Shown piece by piece: positions 15,531 through 23,431 of a DNA stretch of 37,371 nucleotides (within the stretch, counting starts at the first letter, position 1; each line of letters starts with the position of its first letter). The notes under the pieces are model-generated. The model saw only the letters and a program-made list of their open reading frames with translations. It searched no databases and was not told the DNA's origin. This stretch comes from Caenibacillus caldisaponilyticus (lineage in GTDB: Bacteria > Bacillota > Bacilli > Bacillales > Sporolactobacillaceae). The position numbers were made by a program, and so were the translations under genes. The DNA lies in the NCBI RefSeq assembly GCF_002003465.1, contig NZ_BDDQ01000020.1, positions 1 to 37,371 on the forward strand. Direction: 5' to 3'.

Positions 15531-16703
15531 ATGAAAGCATTCGCCGCGGTCGCCTTGTGCGCGCTCGTCGCATGGACCGGGTTACCGTCAACCGCCGTAT
15601 TGGCGAAGGAAAAGGCGTCCGAAAAATTGGTGGATCAAGTGAAATCGGCGGTTTTAATGGAAAAAGACACCGGCACCGTTTTGTACAGCCAAAACGCCGA
15701 CGATCGCTTGCCGCCGGCCAGCATGACCAAAATCATGACGCTGTTGCTCATTTTCAAGGCGTTGGACGCTCAAGACATTTCTTTAAAAGATAAAGTGAGG
15801 ATCAGTGAGCATGCCGCATCCATGGGCGGTTCGCAAGTGTTTCTGGAACCGGGGGAAACCATGACCGTCCGGGATTTGATCAAAGCCATTGCGATCGCTT
15901 CCGCCAACGATGCTTCCGTGGCGATGGCCGAATACATAGCGGGTTCTGAACAGGCCTTTGTCAAGAAGATGAATGAGGAGGCCAAGCGCCTCGGGCTGAA
16001 GAACACGCATTTTAAAAATCCGACCGGCTTATCGGCGGACGGCCATTATTCAAGCGCCCGCGACATGGCCTTGATGGCCAGAGCCTTGCTCCGCTATCCG
16101 GAAGTTCTTAAATTCACGTCGATTTATGAAGATTATTTGCGGGAAAACACCGACAATAAATTTTGGCTCGTCAACACCAATAAAATGATTAAAACGTATC
16201 CGGGGGTCGACGGGTTGAAAACCGGGTTTACGCAAGAAGCGAAATATTGCCTGACCGCGACCGCCATGAAAAACGGCATGCGCGTCATCGCCGTCGTCAT
16301 GGGGGCGCCGACGACGAAAGTCCGAAATGAACAAGTGGCGAAGATGCTCGATCACGCTTTCAATGCCTACAAGACGAAAAAACTCATGGACTCGGGCCGT
16401 GTGGTCCGCCTCGTCCCGGTGAACAAAAGCGAAGAAGGCAAAGTTCCGGCCGTCACCCGCGATCCTGTCGTCCTCTTGCTGAAGCGCGGCGAGGCGGCGA
16501 GCCATTTGAAAACGTCGGTCCATTTAACAAAAGGATTAAAAGCTCCGCTGAAAGCCGGGAGCGTCGTCGGTCACGTCTCGGTCAAGAAGGGAAACGAGCT
16601 CGTGTCACAGACGCCGCTCATCGTGACGAAAGACATCAAACCCGCTTCGTGGTGGCAATTGTTTAAACGGAACATCGGCAAAATGACAAGTGGGTCGTGG
16701 TGA
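15531..16703 (+). CDS. dacF: Sporulation D-alanyl-D-alanine carboxypeptidase DacF
   Basis: 390 residues. A signal peptide (about 1-25, ending near AVLA) leads to a low-molecular-weight penicillin-binding protein. It trims terminal D-Ala from peptide stems and lowers cross-linking of spore peptidoglycan. The active-site motifs are Ser64-x-x-Lys67 (PASMTK), Ser124-Ala-Asn126 and KTG (DGLKTGFT). The SEHAASMGGSQVFLEPGE stretch is characteristic of DacF. An ATG at 15522 touches the GAGGAGG site, so the ATG at 15531, about nine bases away, is chosen. It sits directly before the spoIIA operon as in B. subtilis. Confidence 0.95.
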   Translation: MKAFAAVALCALVAWTGLPSTAVLAKEKASEKLVDQVKSAVLMEKDTGTVLYSQNADDRLPPASMTKIMTLLLIFKALDAQDISLKDKVRISEHAASMGGSQVFLEPGETMTVRDLIKAIAIASANDASVAMAEYIAGSEQAFVKKMNEEAKRLGLKNTHFKNPTGLSADGHYSSARDMALMARALLRYPEVLKFTSIYEDYLRENTDNKFWLVNTNKMIKTYPGVDGLKTGFTQEAKYCLTATAMKNGMRVIAVVMGAPTTKVRNEQVAKMLDHAFNAYKTKKLMDSGRVVRLVPVNKSEEGKVPAVTRDPVVLLLKRGEAASHLKTSVHLTKGLKAPLKAGSVVGHVSVKKGNELVSQTPLIVTKDIKPASWWQLFKRNIGKMTSGSW

Positions 16704-16729
16704 GTCGAACGTCCACTAGTTTTGTCAAT
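16703..16729 (+). promoter_or_regulatory. Possible Spo0A boxes before spoIIAA
   Basis: AGTCGAA (16703-16709) matches the 0A box TGTCGAA at six of seven positions; TGTCAAT (16723-16729) at five. Both lie just upstream of the SigH-like promoter, where Spo0A acts in B. subtilis. Confidence 0.4.
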
Positions 16730-16731
16730 GG

Positions 16732-16761
16732 GAAGGAATTGGCTGTGCCCGGCACGAAACT
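16732..16761 (+). promoter_or_regulatory. Candidate SigH promoter for the spoIIA operon
   Basis: GAAGGAATT (16732-16740) fits the SigH -35 pattern RNAGGAWWW fully. After 12 bases, CACGAAACT (16753-16761) resembles RNNGAATWW with three mismatches. Confidence 0.55.
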
Positions 16762-16813
16762 GTTACGTGCAGGATTTTCAGTCAAGCGGATGCGTTAAAA
16801 GGAGGAGAAATCA

Positions 16814-17164
16814 GTGAGTCTTCGCGTCGATTTGGAAGTGATCGATCACGTGCTTTGTGTTCGTTTGGAAGGTGAGCTGGATCATCACACCGCCGATGAG
16901 CTGCGCGATCGGGTGAACCAAGCGTTGGAGCGGAAACCGGTCCGCCACATTTTACTGAATCTCGGCGGATTGGAATTTATGGACAGCTCCGGGCTCGGCG
17001 TCATTCTCGGCCGCTATAAACAAATCACCTCCCAAGGCGGGGAAATGGTCGTCTGCTCCATTTCTCCCTTCGTCAAAAGGCTCTTTGAAATGTCGGGGCT
17101 GTTCAAGATCATCCGCTTGGAAGACGATGAAGCTTACGCGCTTCTGACCTTGGGGGTGGCGTGA
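16814..17164 (+). CDS. spoIIAA: Anti-sigma F factor antagonist SpoIIAA
   Basis: 116 residues, STAS domain. Dephosphorylated SpoIIAA binds SpoIIAB and frees sigma F in the forespore. Ser58, the residue phosphorylated by SpoIIAB, is at the expected position in the [12 protein letters not shown] motif. GTG start seven bases after AAGGAGGAG. The stop codon overlaps the spoIIAB start by one base (TGATG), so the three genes are translated together in fixed ratio. A SigH-like promoter precedes it. Confidence 0.97.
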   Translation: MSLRVDLEVIDHVLCVRLEGELDHHTADELRDRVNQALERKPVRHILLNLGGLEFMDSSGLGVILGRYKQITSQGGEMVVCSISPFVKRLFEMSGLFKIIRLEDDEAYALLTLGVA

Positions 17165-17604
17165 TGAAGAACAAAATGAGGCTGGAGTTTTCCGCCAGGA
17201 GCGAAAACGAATCGTTCGCCCGCGTCGCCGTTGCCGCGTTCGTCGCTCAGCTGGATCCGACCATGGATGAATTGACCGAGATCAAAACCGTTGTTTCCGA
17301 AGCGGTCACCAATGCGATCATACACGGTTATGAGAACAAGGGGACCGGAACCGTCGTCATCGAGGCGGAGATCGTCGACGATACGGTCCATTTGGCGATT
17401 CGCGATGAAGGCGTCGGCATCGAAAATCCTGAAGAGGCTCGCCAGCCGCTTTTTACGTCCAAACCCGAGTTGGAGCGTTCGGGGATGGGGTTTACGATCA
17501 TGGAAAATTTCATGGATCACGTGGCGTTGGAAACCGCGCCGGGCTACGGCACGACGGTCTATTTGACGAAGCACTTAACGCGCAATAAGGCGCTGTGCAA
17601 TTAG
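17164..17604 (+). CDS. spoIIAB: Anti-sigma F factor, serine kinase SpoIIAB
   Basis: 146 residues, exactly the B. subtilis length. GHKL-type ATPase fold: the N box with [14 protein letters not shown] (near 43-56), the G1 box RDEGVGIE (near 78-85) and the glycine-rich [12 protein letters not shown] (near 107-118). It holds sigma F inactive and phosphorylates SpoIIAA on Ser58. The ATG overlaps the spoIIAA stop by one base; a GTG one codon earlier is possible but less likely. Sigma F follows 44 bases later. Confidence 0.97.
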   Translation: MKNKMRLEFSARSENESFARVAVAAFVAQLDPTMDELTEIKTVVSEAVTNAIIHGYENKGTGTVVIEAEIVDDTVHLAIRDEGVGIENPEEARQPLFTSKPELERSGMGFTIMENFMDHVALETAPGYGTTVYLTKHLTRNKALCN

Positions 17605-17648
17605 AATGATCGCGATGCCAGTTGACATGATAAGGAGAGTCGACGCCT

Positions 17649-18407
17649 ATGGATGTCAACGCTAAACGCCAATCCAAAGAGCCGCTTTTGGACGACGGGG
17701 AAGTCAAGGATTTAATCGCGCGCAGCCAGAAAGGTGATAAGGAAGCCCGCGATCTCATCGTGCAAAAAAACATGCGGCTTGTGTGGTCGGTCGTTCAACG
17801 TTTTTTAAACCGCGGATACGAAGCGGACGATTTGTTTCAAATTGGCTGCATCGGTTTGCTGAAATCGGTGGACAAATTCGATTTGTCCTTTGACGTCAAA
17901 TTCTCGACGTATGCCGTGCCGATGATCATCGGGGAGATCCAGCGCTTCATCCGCGACGACGGCACCGTCAAGGTGAGCCGCTCATTGAAGGAAATGGGCA
18001 ACAAAGTGCGCAAGAAAAAAGACGAACTCTCAAAAAAACTCGGCCGCAATCCGACGGTTGGAGAGTTGGCCGATGCGCTGGAGGTCACGCCCGAAGACAT
18101 TATCATGTCGCAGGAAGCGATCCGCACGCCGTCTTCCATCCATGAAACCGTCTATGAAAACGACGGCGATCCGATCACTTTGCTCGATCAAATTTCCGAC
18201 AAATCGGAAAGCGATTGGTTTGACAAAATCGCGCTTCGCCAAGCGGTTCAACATTTGAAAGACCGGGAGAAACTCATCGTTTACTTGAGATATTTTAAAG
18301 ATCAGACGCAGTCGGAAGTCGCCGCCCGCCTTGGCATTTCGCAAGTGCAAGTCTCGAGGCTGGAAAAGAAAATTTTGGCGGAGATCAAAGGCCAGATGGT
18401 GGAATGA
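17649..18407 (+). CDS. sigF: RNA polymerase sigma factor F
   Basis: 252 residues. The first forespore-specific sigma factor. Region 2 is seen in YEADDLFQIGCIGLLKSVDKF and FSTYAVPMIIGEIQRFIRDD; region 3 covers about 110-165; region 4 carries a helix-turn-helix ending in ARLGISQVQVSRLEKKIL. Downstream targets in this window would include dacF, which has a SigF-like promoter. ATG behind AAGGAGAG. A hairpin overlaps its stop codon and runs into a T-run. Confidence 0.97.
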   Translation: MDVNAKRQSKEPLLDDGEVKDLIARSQKGDKEARDLIVQKNMRLVWSVVQRFLNRGYEADDLFQIGCIGLLKSVDKFDLSFDVKFSTYAVPMIIGEIQRFIRDDGTVKVSRSLKEMGNKVRKKKDELSKKLGRNPTVGELADALEVTPEDIIMSQEAIRTPSSIHETVYENDGDPITLLDQISDKSESDWFDKIALRQAVQHLKDREKLIVYLRYFKDQTQSEVAARLGISQVQVSRLEKKILAEIKGQMVE

Positions 18408-18423
18408 CCGTCAGGCCTTTTTT
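18387..18423 (+). terminator. Probable terminator overlapping the sigF stop
   Basis: AAAGGCC (18387-18393) pairs with GGCCTTT (18414-18420) around a 20-base loop that contains the stop codon; the T-run continues as TTTC. The large loop makes it a weak call. Confidence 0.5.
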
Positions 18424-18555
18424 CTTTGTTTAAAAAGGAATTGGGAAAACAAACGCGCTCGATGTTGTCAAGCTTCCCGATGCGCTCCGGTTTCACAAAC
18501 GCGACCGCGCGCTATAACATTCATTAGGAAAATTTTGTTAAGAACGCCCGAATCG

Positions 18556-18585
18556 GAATGATCCGCCCGCCTCTGATCCATACTA
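18556..18585 (+). promoter_or_regulatory. Candidate SigG promoter for the spoVA operon
   Basis: GAATG (18556-18560) fits the -35 pattern GHATR, and CATACTA (18579-18585) fits the -10 pattern CATWMTA exactly, 18 bases apart, which is the usual spacing. spoVA is a SigG operon in B. subtilis. Confidence 0.75.
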
Positions 18586-18608
18586 AAAAAGCAAAGGGGT
18601 GGGTGTTT

Positions 18609-19229
18609 ATGGCCATTTCGATCTATATTCGCATGCGCTACAAGTTTACGGCGGCGCTCGGCGATTGTATCCGAATCGGAAAATTGGCGCACATCATCGC
18701 ACCCGACCGCATTAAAAAGGAGATTGCCGAGCTTCCCATCCACCGCATCGTATCGAAGGACAACAAATTTGTCGTCATCGACGCGATGGATGTGATCCAG
18801 GCGATCTGCAAAAAATTCCCGGACTGCGACATTCAAACGGTCGGGCCGTCGCAAACCATAATTGAAGTGGTGACGAAAAAGCGCAAGAGCGGTCCCGTCT
18901 TCTTCATCTTGGTCTGGGTTCTTCTGTTCATCGGCGCGGGGCTGACCATCATGAATTTTCACGAGGATGTTTCCATGGCGAGCGTGCATCGAAAAATTTA
19001 CCATTTGGTCACCGGAAGGGAAAACGCTCGGCCTCTCATCATGCAAATCCCCTATTCATTCGGCGTCGGAATCGGTATGATTCTTTTTTTTAACCATATT
19101 TTTAAAAAACGCTTTAACGAAGAACCGAGTCCGCTCGAAGTGGAAATGTTCAATTACCAACAAGATCTCGATCAATATGTCATTCTCGAAGAAAACCGGA
19201 AAAGCGAGTTCAAGCGGCATGGTGATTGA
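18609..19229 (+). CDS. spoVAA: Stage V sporulation protein AA
   Basis: 206 residues, the B. subtilis length. The soluble N-terminal half (IYIRMRYKF, IHRIVSKDNKFVVIDAMDVIQ) is followed by two membrane segments near residues 99-118 and 149-165. It is a minor component of the SpoVA channel needed for dipicolinic acid uptake into the forespore and release on germination. ATG at 18609 behind a GGGGTGGG site; an upstream start would fall inside the promoter region. It overlaps spoVAB by 11 bases. Confidence 0.92.
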   Translation: MAISIYIRMRYKFTAALGDCIRIGKLAHIIAPDRIKKEIAELPIHRIVSKDNKFVVIDAMDVIQAICKKFPDCDIQTVGPSQTIIEVVTKKRKSGPVFFILVWVLLFIGAGLTIMNFHEDVSMASVHRKIYHLVTGRENARPLIMQIPYSFGVGIGMILFFNHIFKKRFNEEPSPLEVEMFNYQQDLDQYVILEENRKSEFKRHGD

Positions 19230-19650
19230 ACTCGCCGTCCTTGCGATAGTCGGTTTTGCCAGCGGCCTGGCCGTCGGCTGCGGGTTCGTCGCTTTTTTAA
19301 CCGTGCTCGGCATCATCCCGCGCCTCGCCCAGCTGACCGATACCCGCCGCTATATTCCGGGATATGAGTGGAGCGTCGTGTGCGGCGCCATTGCCGGCAC
19401 GTGGCTCGGCCTTCGCCACATTCAGTTGTCGCTGCCGGCGATCGTGCTCGTGCCGATCGGACTAGCCGCCGGCGTATTCGTCGGCATGCTCGCCGCCGCC
19501 TTGACGGAAGTTTTGAATGTCTTGCCGATTTTGGCCAAACGGATCGGCGTCAATGAGCAGATCTTGATCTTGCTCATGGCGATCGTCATCGGCAAGGTTT
19601 GCGGATCGCTTTTTCATTGGACGTTTTTCATCCACGATTTGAAGGAATAA
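19219..19650 (+). CDS. spoVAB: Stage V sporulation protein AB
   Basis: 143-residue membrane protein with four to five hydrophobic segments (about 2-28, 45-60, 66-95, 108-125). The motif GLAVGCGFVAFLTVLGIIPRL near the N-terminus identifies it. It is part of the SpoVA channel in the inner spore membrane. The ATG at 19219 lies inside the end of spoVAA; its ribosome binding site is poor, so it probably depends on coupled translation. A GTG one codon later is an alternative. Confidence 0.9.
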   Translation: MVIELAVLAIVGFASGLAVGCGFVAFLTVLGIIPRLAQLTDTRRYIPGYEWSVVCGAIAGTWLGLRHIQLSLPAIVLVPIGLAAGVFVGMLAAALTEVLNVLPILAKRIGVNEQILILLMAIVIGKVCGSLFHWTFFIHDLKE

Positions 19651-19676
19651 GCCGGAGATGTTCAGGAGGAGATGCC

Positions 19677-20135
19677 ATGAAAACGTTAAACGACCCTAAA
19701 AATTATAAAAAAAACATCAAAGCGTTTCATCCGAAAACCAATTACTTCATGAATTGCCTGAAGGCCTTCCTCGTCGGCGGCTTCATCTGCCTCGTCGGCG
19801 AAGCCATCCAAAAGGCATACGCCGCTTTTACCGATTACACCGAAAAATCGGCGGGCAATCCGACGGTCGCGACCTTGATATTGATTTCTTCATTGCTCAC
19901 CGGTTTCGGCGTCTACGACAAGATCGGCCAATTCGCCGGCGCCGGTTCGCTCATACCCGTCACCGGTTTTGCAAATTCTATAACGAGCGCGGCTTTGGAA
20001 CACAAAAGCGAGGGGATCGTCCTCGGCATCGCGACGAACATGTTCAAGCTCGCCGGCTCGGTCATCGTCTTCGGCGTCGTTTCGGCAACGGTCTTCGGGC
20101 TGATTCGTCTGACCGTCAATAACTTGTTAGGGTAA
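19677..20135 (+). CDS. spoVAC: Stage V sporulation protein AC
   Basis: 152 residues. SpoVAC is the mechanosensitive, channel-forming core of the SpoVA complex. Basic N-terminal tail (KNYKKNIKAFHPKTNYFMN) and membrane segments near 26-45, 60-77 and 118-145. The GFGVYDKIGQFAGAGSLIPV stretch is shared with SpoVAE, its paralogue two genes on. ATG at 19677 behind AGGAGGAG. Frames opening further upstream lie in spoVAB and are discarded. Confidence 0.95.
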   Translation: MKTLNDPKNYKKNIKAFHPKTNYFMNCLKAFLVGGFICLVGEAIQKAYAAFTDYTEKSAGNPTVATLILISSLLTGFGVYDKIGQFAGAGSLIPVTGFANSITSAALEHKSEGIVLGIATNMFKLAGSVIVFGVVSATVFGLIRLTVNNLLG

Positions 20136-20147
20136 GGAGGAAGGCTC

Positions 20148-21158
20148 GTGAAGATCGGAAAACAAACGTGGCGTTTCCAAGAACCTGTCTATCTCATATC
20201 CACGGGCACGACGGCGGGGCCGCTTGAGAAGCGGGGACCGCTCGGAGAGACGATCGATAAGACCTTTGATGATCTCCACTGCGGCGAAAAAAACTGGGAA
20301 GCGGCCGAGAGAAGACTGATGCGGGAAGCGGTCGACATCTGTTTGAAAAATGTCAACCTGTCGCCGGAAGAAGTGGATTATTTTTTGGCCGGCGACCTGT
20401 TAAATCAAACCGTGACGAGCAATTTCATCGCGAGGGAAACGCGGATTCCTTACCTCGGTTTGTTCGGCGCTTGTTCGACTTCCATGATGGGGCTCGCACT
20501 CGCTTCGCTGTTGGTCGACGGCGGCTACGCCAACCACGTTTTGACGGCGGTGAGCAGCCATAACGCCACGGCCGAACGGCAGTTTCGCTATCCGACGGAA
20601 TATGGCGGCCCCCGGCCGCAGACCGCGACGTTTACCGCCACGGGAGCGGGGGCGGCGCTCGTCGGCAAAGCCCGGTCCCCCATCGTCATCAGAGAGGCGA
20701 CGATCGGCCGCGTCATCGATTGGGGGATCGGTGACGCTTATGATATGGGCTCGGCGATGGCGCCCGCAGCCGCCGACACGATCGAGCGCCACCTTCACGA
20801 CACGGGCCGAAATCCCGAGGATTACGACATGATCCTCACCGGTGATCTCTCGAGCGTCGGCAGCCCGATTCTTCGCCAACTCCTGTGGGAGCGCGACTTG
20901 GACATCAGCGAAATCCACCAGGACAGCGGGCTTATGCTCTACAGCCCCAACCAACCGGTGTTTGCGGGCGGCAGCGGCACCGCTTGCTCGGCGATCGTCA
21001 CTTACGGGTATATCGTGCGCCTGCTGCGAACGGGAAAAATCGGGCGCGTGCTGATCGTCGCGACGGGTGCGCTCCTCAATCCGACGATCATCCAGCAAAA
21101 AGAGTCGATTCCGTGCGTCGCTCACGGCATTGTGTTGGAATCGACGGGAGGCGAGTAA
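20148..21158 (+). CDS. spoVAD: Stage V sporulation protein AD
   Basis: 336 residues, thiolase-like fold that has been shown to bind dipicolinic acid. Recognised by QTWRFQEPVYLISTGT at the N-terminus, the LFGACSTSMMGLALAS stretch near 105 that contains the thiolase-like Cys, and GGSGTACSAIVTYGYI near 277. It sits on the outside of the inner spore membrane as the ligand-binding subunit. GTG start behind AAGGAGG; the next gene starts directly after the stop. Confidence 0.96.
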   Translation: MKIGKQTWRFQEPVYLISTGTTAGPLEKRGPLGETIDKTFDDLHCGEKNWEAAERRLMREAVDICLKNVNLSPEEVDYFLAGDLLNQTVTSNFIARETRIPYLGLFGACSTSMMGLALASLLVDGGYANHVLTAVSSHNATAERQFRYPTEYGGPRPQTATFTATGAGAALVGKARSPIVIREATIGRVIDWGIGDAYDMGSAMAPAAADTIERHLHDTGRNPEDYDMILTGDLSSVGSPILRQLLWERDLDISEIHQDSGLMLYSPNQPVFAGGSGTACSAIVTYGYIVRLLRTGKIGRVLIVATGALLNPTIIQQKESIPCVAHGIVLESTGGE

Positions 21159-21509
21159 ATGGATTTTGTATGGGCTTTTGTCATCGGCGGATTGATCTGC
21201 GTCATCGGTCAAATGTTGTTGGATCTCTTTAAGCTCACACCGGCGCACGTCGTCGTTTCATTCGTCGTGGCCGGGGCGTTTTTGGATGCGTTCGGGCTAT
21301 ACGATAAACTCATCGCTTTCGCCGGCGCAGGGGCGACGGTGCCGATCACGAGTTTCGGCCACTCTTTATTGCACGGCGCCATGCAGGAAGCCAATGAACA
21401 CGGCTACATAGGGTTGGCGATGGGCGTTTTTAAGCTCACTTCGGCGGGCATCACTTCCGCTCTCTTGTTCGGTTTTCTAGTGGCTTTGATTTTTAAGCCG
21501 AAGGGTTGA
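21159..21509 (+). CDS. spoVAE: Stage V sporulation protein AE, membrane form (SpoVAEb)
   Basis: 116 residues, four membrane segments, homologous to Spo[23 protein letters not shown] matches the SpoVAC motif. It acts with SpoVAC as a channel subunit. It begins on the base after the spoVAD stop; the ribosome binding site (GGAGG) is inside spoVAD. In B. subtilis a soluble protein, SpoVAEa, is encoded next; no such gene is seen here, as only 200 bases separate this gene from spoVAF. Confidence 0.94.
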   Translation: MDFVWAFVIGGLICVIGQMLLDLFKLTPAHVVVSFVVAGAFLDAFGLYDKLIAFAGAGATVPITSFGHSLLHGAMQEANEHGYIGLAMGVFKLTSAGITSALLFGFLVALIFKPKG

Positions 21510-21708
21510 CGCGCGCTTTTTGTGAAATGGTTTCCGTCACTAAAAGGGGGCGGGCCGAGCGTGCGGGCCGTCGGGATTGCCGCGAAAGATCGGAATTAAG
21601 CGGGAAAAGCCGCGCCGCTTTTCATGAGACTGGCGAAAGAAAGAAGGGGTTATCATCAAAGAGACCAAGGAACCGATTAAAAAGCGGATTAGAGAGAATA
21701 AGGCGTTC

Positions 21709-23127
21709 ATGGAAGAACGCGTTGGCATCGGAACGAGTTTCGACGTCGGCGTCCGTGAAATGAAGATTCTCGGACGAAAAATCCAGATCTATTACTGTAA
21801 TTCCTTGGTGGATGCTTTATTCGTCATCGAAATTCTTCGCGAGCTGCTGAGGCTCGTCAATGAACACCGCCCGGTTTCGGACGTCAAAAACGTGATCAAA
21901 AACCATTTGGCGCACGAGCAAGTCAAGGAAATTCAAACGATGGACGAAGCCGTCGACAATATGCTGTCCGGCTTGATCGTCCTTTTCATCGACGGCGAAA
22001 CCGTAGGGCTCGTCATCGATACGCGCCATTATCCGGGGCGGCAGCCCGAAGAACCCGATGTGGAACGCGTCGTCCGCGGCGCACGCGACGGGTTTACCGA
22101 AAACATCATTGAGAATGTCGGCCTCATCCGCCGCCGCCTGCGCGACGAGCGTTTTCGTTCGGAAATCCTTCGCGTCGGCGAGCGTTCCAAAACCGATGTC
22201 AGCCTTTGCTACCTCAAAGATGTCGCCAATCCCGGCCTGGTGGACACCTTGCGAAAAGGGTTAAAAGAGATCGAGGTGGACGGTGTTCCGATGGCCGATA
22301 AATCCATCGAAGAATTTCTCGTCAAGCAAGGGTTGAACCCGTTTCCGCTCGTCCGCTACACCGAGCGCCCGGACGTTGCCGCCATCCATATCCTGGAAGG
22401 CCACGTTCTCGTTGTGACCGATACGTCGCCGAGCATCATCATTTTTCCGACGACGATCTTTCACCATATGCAGCATGCGGAAGAATACCGGCAAACACCG
22501 GTTGTCGGCGCGTTTCTGCGCTGGGCGCGCTTCATCGGGATTTTGACGTCGGTCTTCCTCGTCCCGCTTTGGCTCGTCCTCGTTTTAAACGATAGCACCT
22601 TGCCGGACTGGCTGCAGTTTCTCGGCCCGCACAATCACAAGTATCACGTCCCCATCCTGCTCCAAGTTTTGATCGCGGACATCGGCATCGAGATTATCCG
22701 CATGGCCGCCATCCATACGCCCACCTCGCTGTCGACGGCGCTCGGCTTGATCGCCGCGGTGTTGATCGGCCAAATCGGGGTGCAAGTCGGGGTGTTCACA
22801 TCGGAGGTGATTTTATATACGTCGTTGGCCGCGATCGGCGGTTTCTCCACGCCGAGCTATGAGCTGAGCGTCGCTAATAAAATCGTCCGCGTCGTCTTGA
22901 TCTTCTCCTCGGCGTTGTTCGGCATTCCCGGTTTCGTCGTCGGTTCGACGCTTTTTGTCATCTATCTGGCCCGCGTGGAAAATTTGAACACGCCGTATTT
23001 GTGGCCGTTTATCCCGTTTAACCCGAAGGCGATGGCGGATGTGCTCATTCGCACGGCGGTGCCGTTGTCGCGCATCCGGCCGAGCATCGTCCGGCCGCTG
23101 GATAAAAGAAGGCAGCCCGCGCGGTAA
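21709..23127 (+). CDS. spoVAF: Stage V sporulation protein AF (GerA-A-like)
   Basis: 472 residues from the first normal start. It belongs to the GerAA/SpoVAF family: a large soluble N-terminal region with HYPGRQPEEPDVERVVRGARDGF, then about five membrane segments between residues 255 and 430, with the HTPTSLSTALGLI and GIPGFVVG motifs. The probable role is in spore germination together with the SpoVA channel. B. subtilis SpoVAF is about 20 residues longer at the N-terminus. The frame is open upstream to 21628 and reads plausibly, but it has no ATG, GTG or TTG. An ATC at 21655 lies five bases after AAGGGG and could be the true start. An AAGG also precedes the ATG called here. Confidence 0.88.
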   Translation: MEERVGIGTSFDVGVREMKILGRKIQIYYCNSLVDALFVIEILRELLRLVNEHRPVSDVKNVIKNHLAHEQVKEIQTMDEAVDNMLSGLIVLFIDGETVGLVIDTRHYPGRQPEEPDVERVVRGARDGFTENIIENVGLIRRRLRDERFRSEILRVGERSKTDVSLCYLKDVANPGLVDTLRKGLKEIEVDGVPMADKSIEEFLVKQGLNPFPLVRYTERPDVAAIHILEGHVLVVTDTSPSIIIFPTTIFHHMQHAEEYRQTPVVGAFLRWARFIGILTSVFLVPLWLVLVLNDSTLPDWLQFLGPHNHKYHVPILLQVLIADIGIEIIRMAAIHTPTSLSTALGLIAAVLIGQIGVQVGVFTSEVILYTSLAAIGGFSTPSYELSVANKIVRVVLIFSSALFGIPGFVVGSTLFVIYLARVENLNTPYLWPFIPFNPKAMADVLIRTAVPLSRIRPSIVRPLDKRRQPAR

Positions 23128-23162
23128 AGCGGACGAGCGGAAAGGCTTCCGTCCGCTTTTTC
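23127..23162 (+). terminator. Terminator of the spoVA operon
   Basis: AAGCGGAC (23127-23134) pairs with GTCCGCTT (23151-23158), with an inner GGAA/TTCC stem, and runs into five T. It lies right after the spoVAF stop. Confidence 0.85.
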
Positions 23163-23217
23163 TATGAAGGCCAAGAATGATGGCGAAAGATTCGGCGACG
23201 TGGTCGGCATTTACCCT

Positions 23218-23246
23218 TTTACAGTGAAGAATGTCTTTGCTATACT
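23218..23246 (+). promoter_or_regulatory. SigA promoter for lysA
   Basis: TTTACA (23218-23223), 17-base spacer, TATACT (23241-23246): five of six matches in each box. It implies a leader of about 180 nt. Confidence 0.75.
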
Positions 23247-23252
23247 AAAATA

Positions 23253-23431
23253 TATCTTTTTTGGTGCGCTTATCATAGACTACGGATACGGCATATCGTT
23301 TTCCCTTCAGGCATTCACCTCCGCTTGCATCAGGTGGGTGCCGCCTTTCTTTACGAAAATGTGCCGCGAACAACGGTCGCCGTGCGGCGCGTGATAAAAA
23401 ATTTTCATGGGAAAGTAAGGAGCCGAAGAGC
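23253..23431 (+). promoter_or_regulatory. Structured leader of lysA
   Basis: An 11-bp hairpin (23310-23320 with 23332-23342, two G-U pairs) is followed by a CTTTCTTT tail and could act as an attenuator. A second hairpin pairs 23361-23367 with 23384-23390. The same 3' arm could instead pair with 23338-23344, an identical GTGCCGC that overlaps the first hairpin, so the two folds exclude each other. The lysine riboswitch signature was looked for and not found. Confidence 0.4.

Noticed and set aside
21506-21763. Plus-strand frame between spoVAE and spoVAF as a spoVAEa gene
   Set aside because: It is only 85 codons, basic and Arg-rich, overlaps spoVAF in another frame and has nothing of the SpoVAEa sequence.
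23253-23431. Lysine riboswitch in the lysA leader
   Set aside because: A GGTGCG start is present but the rest of the conserved L-box core could not be found; the leader is reported only as a structured region.
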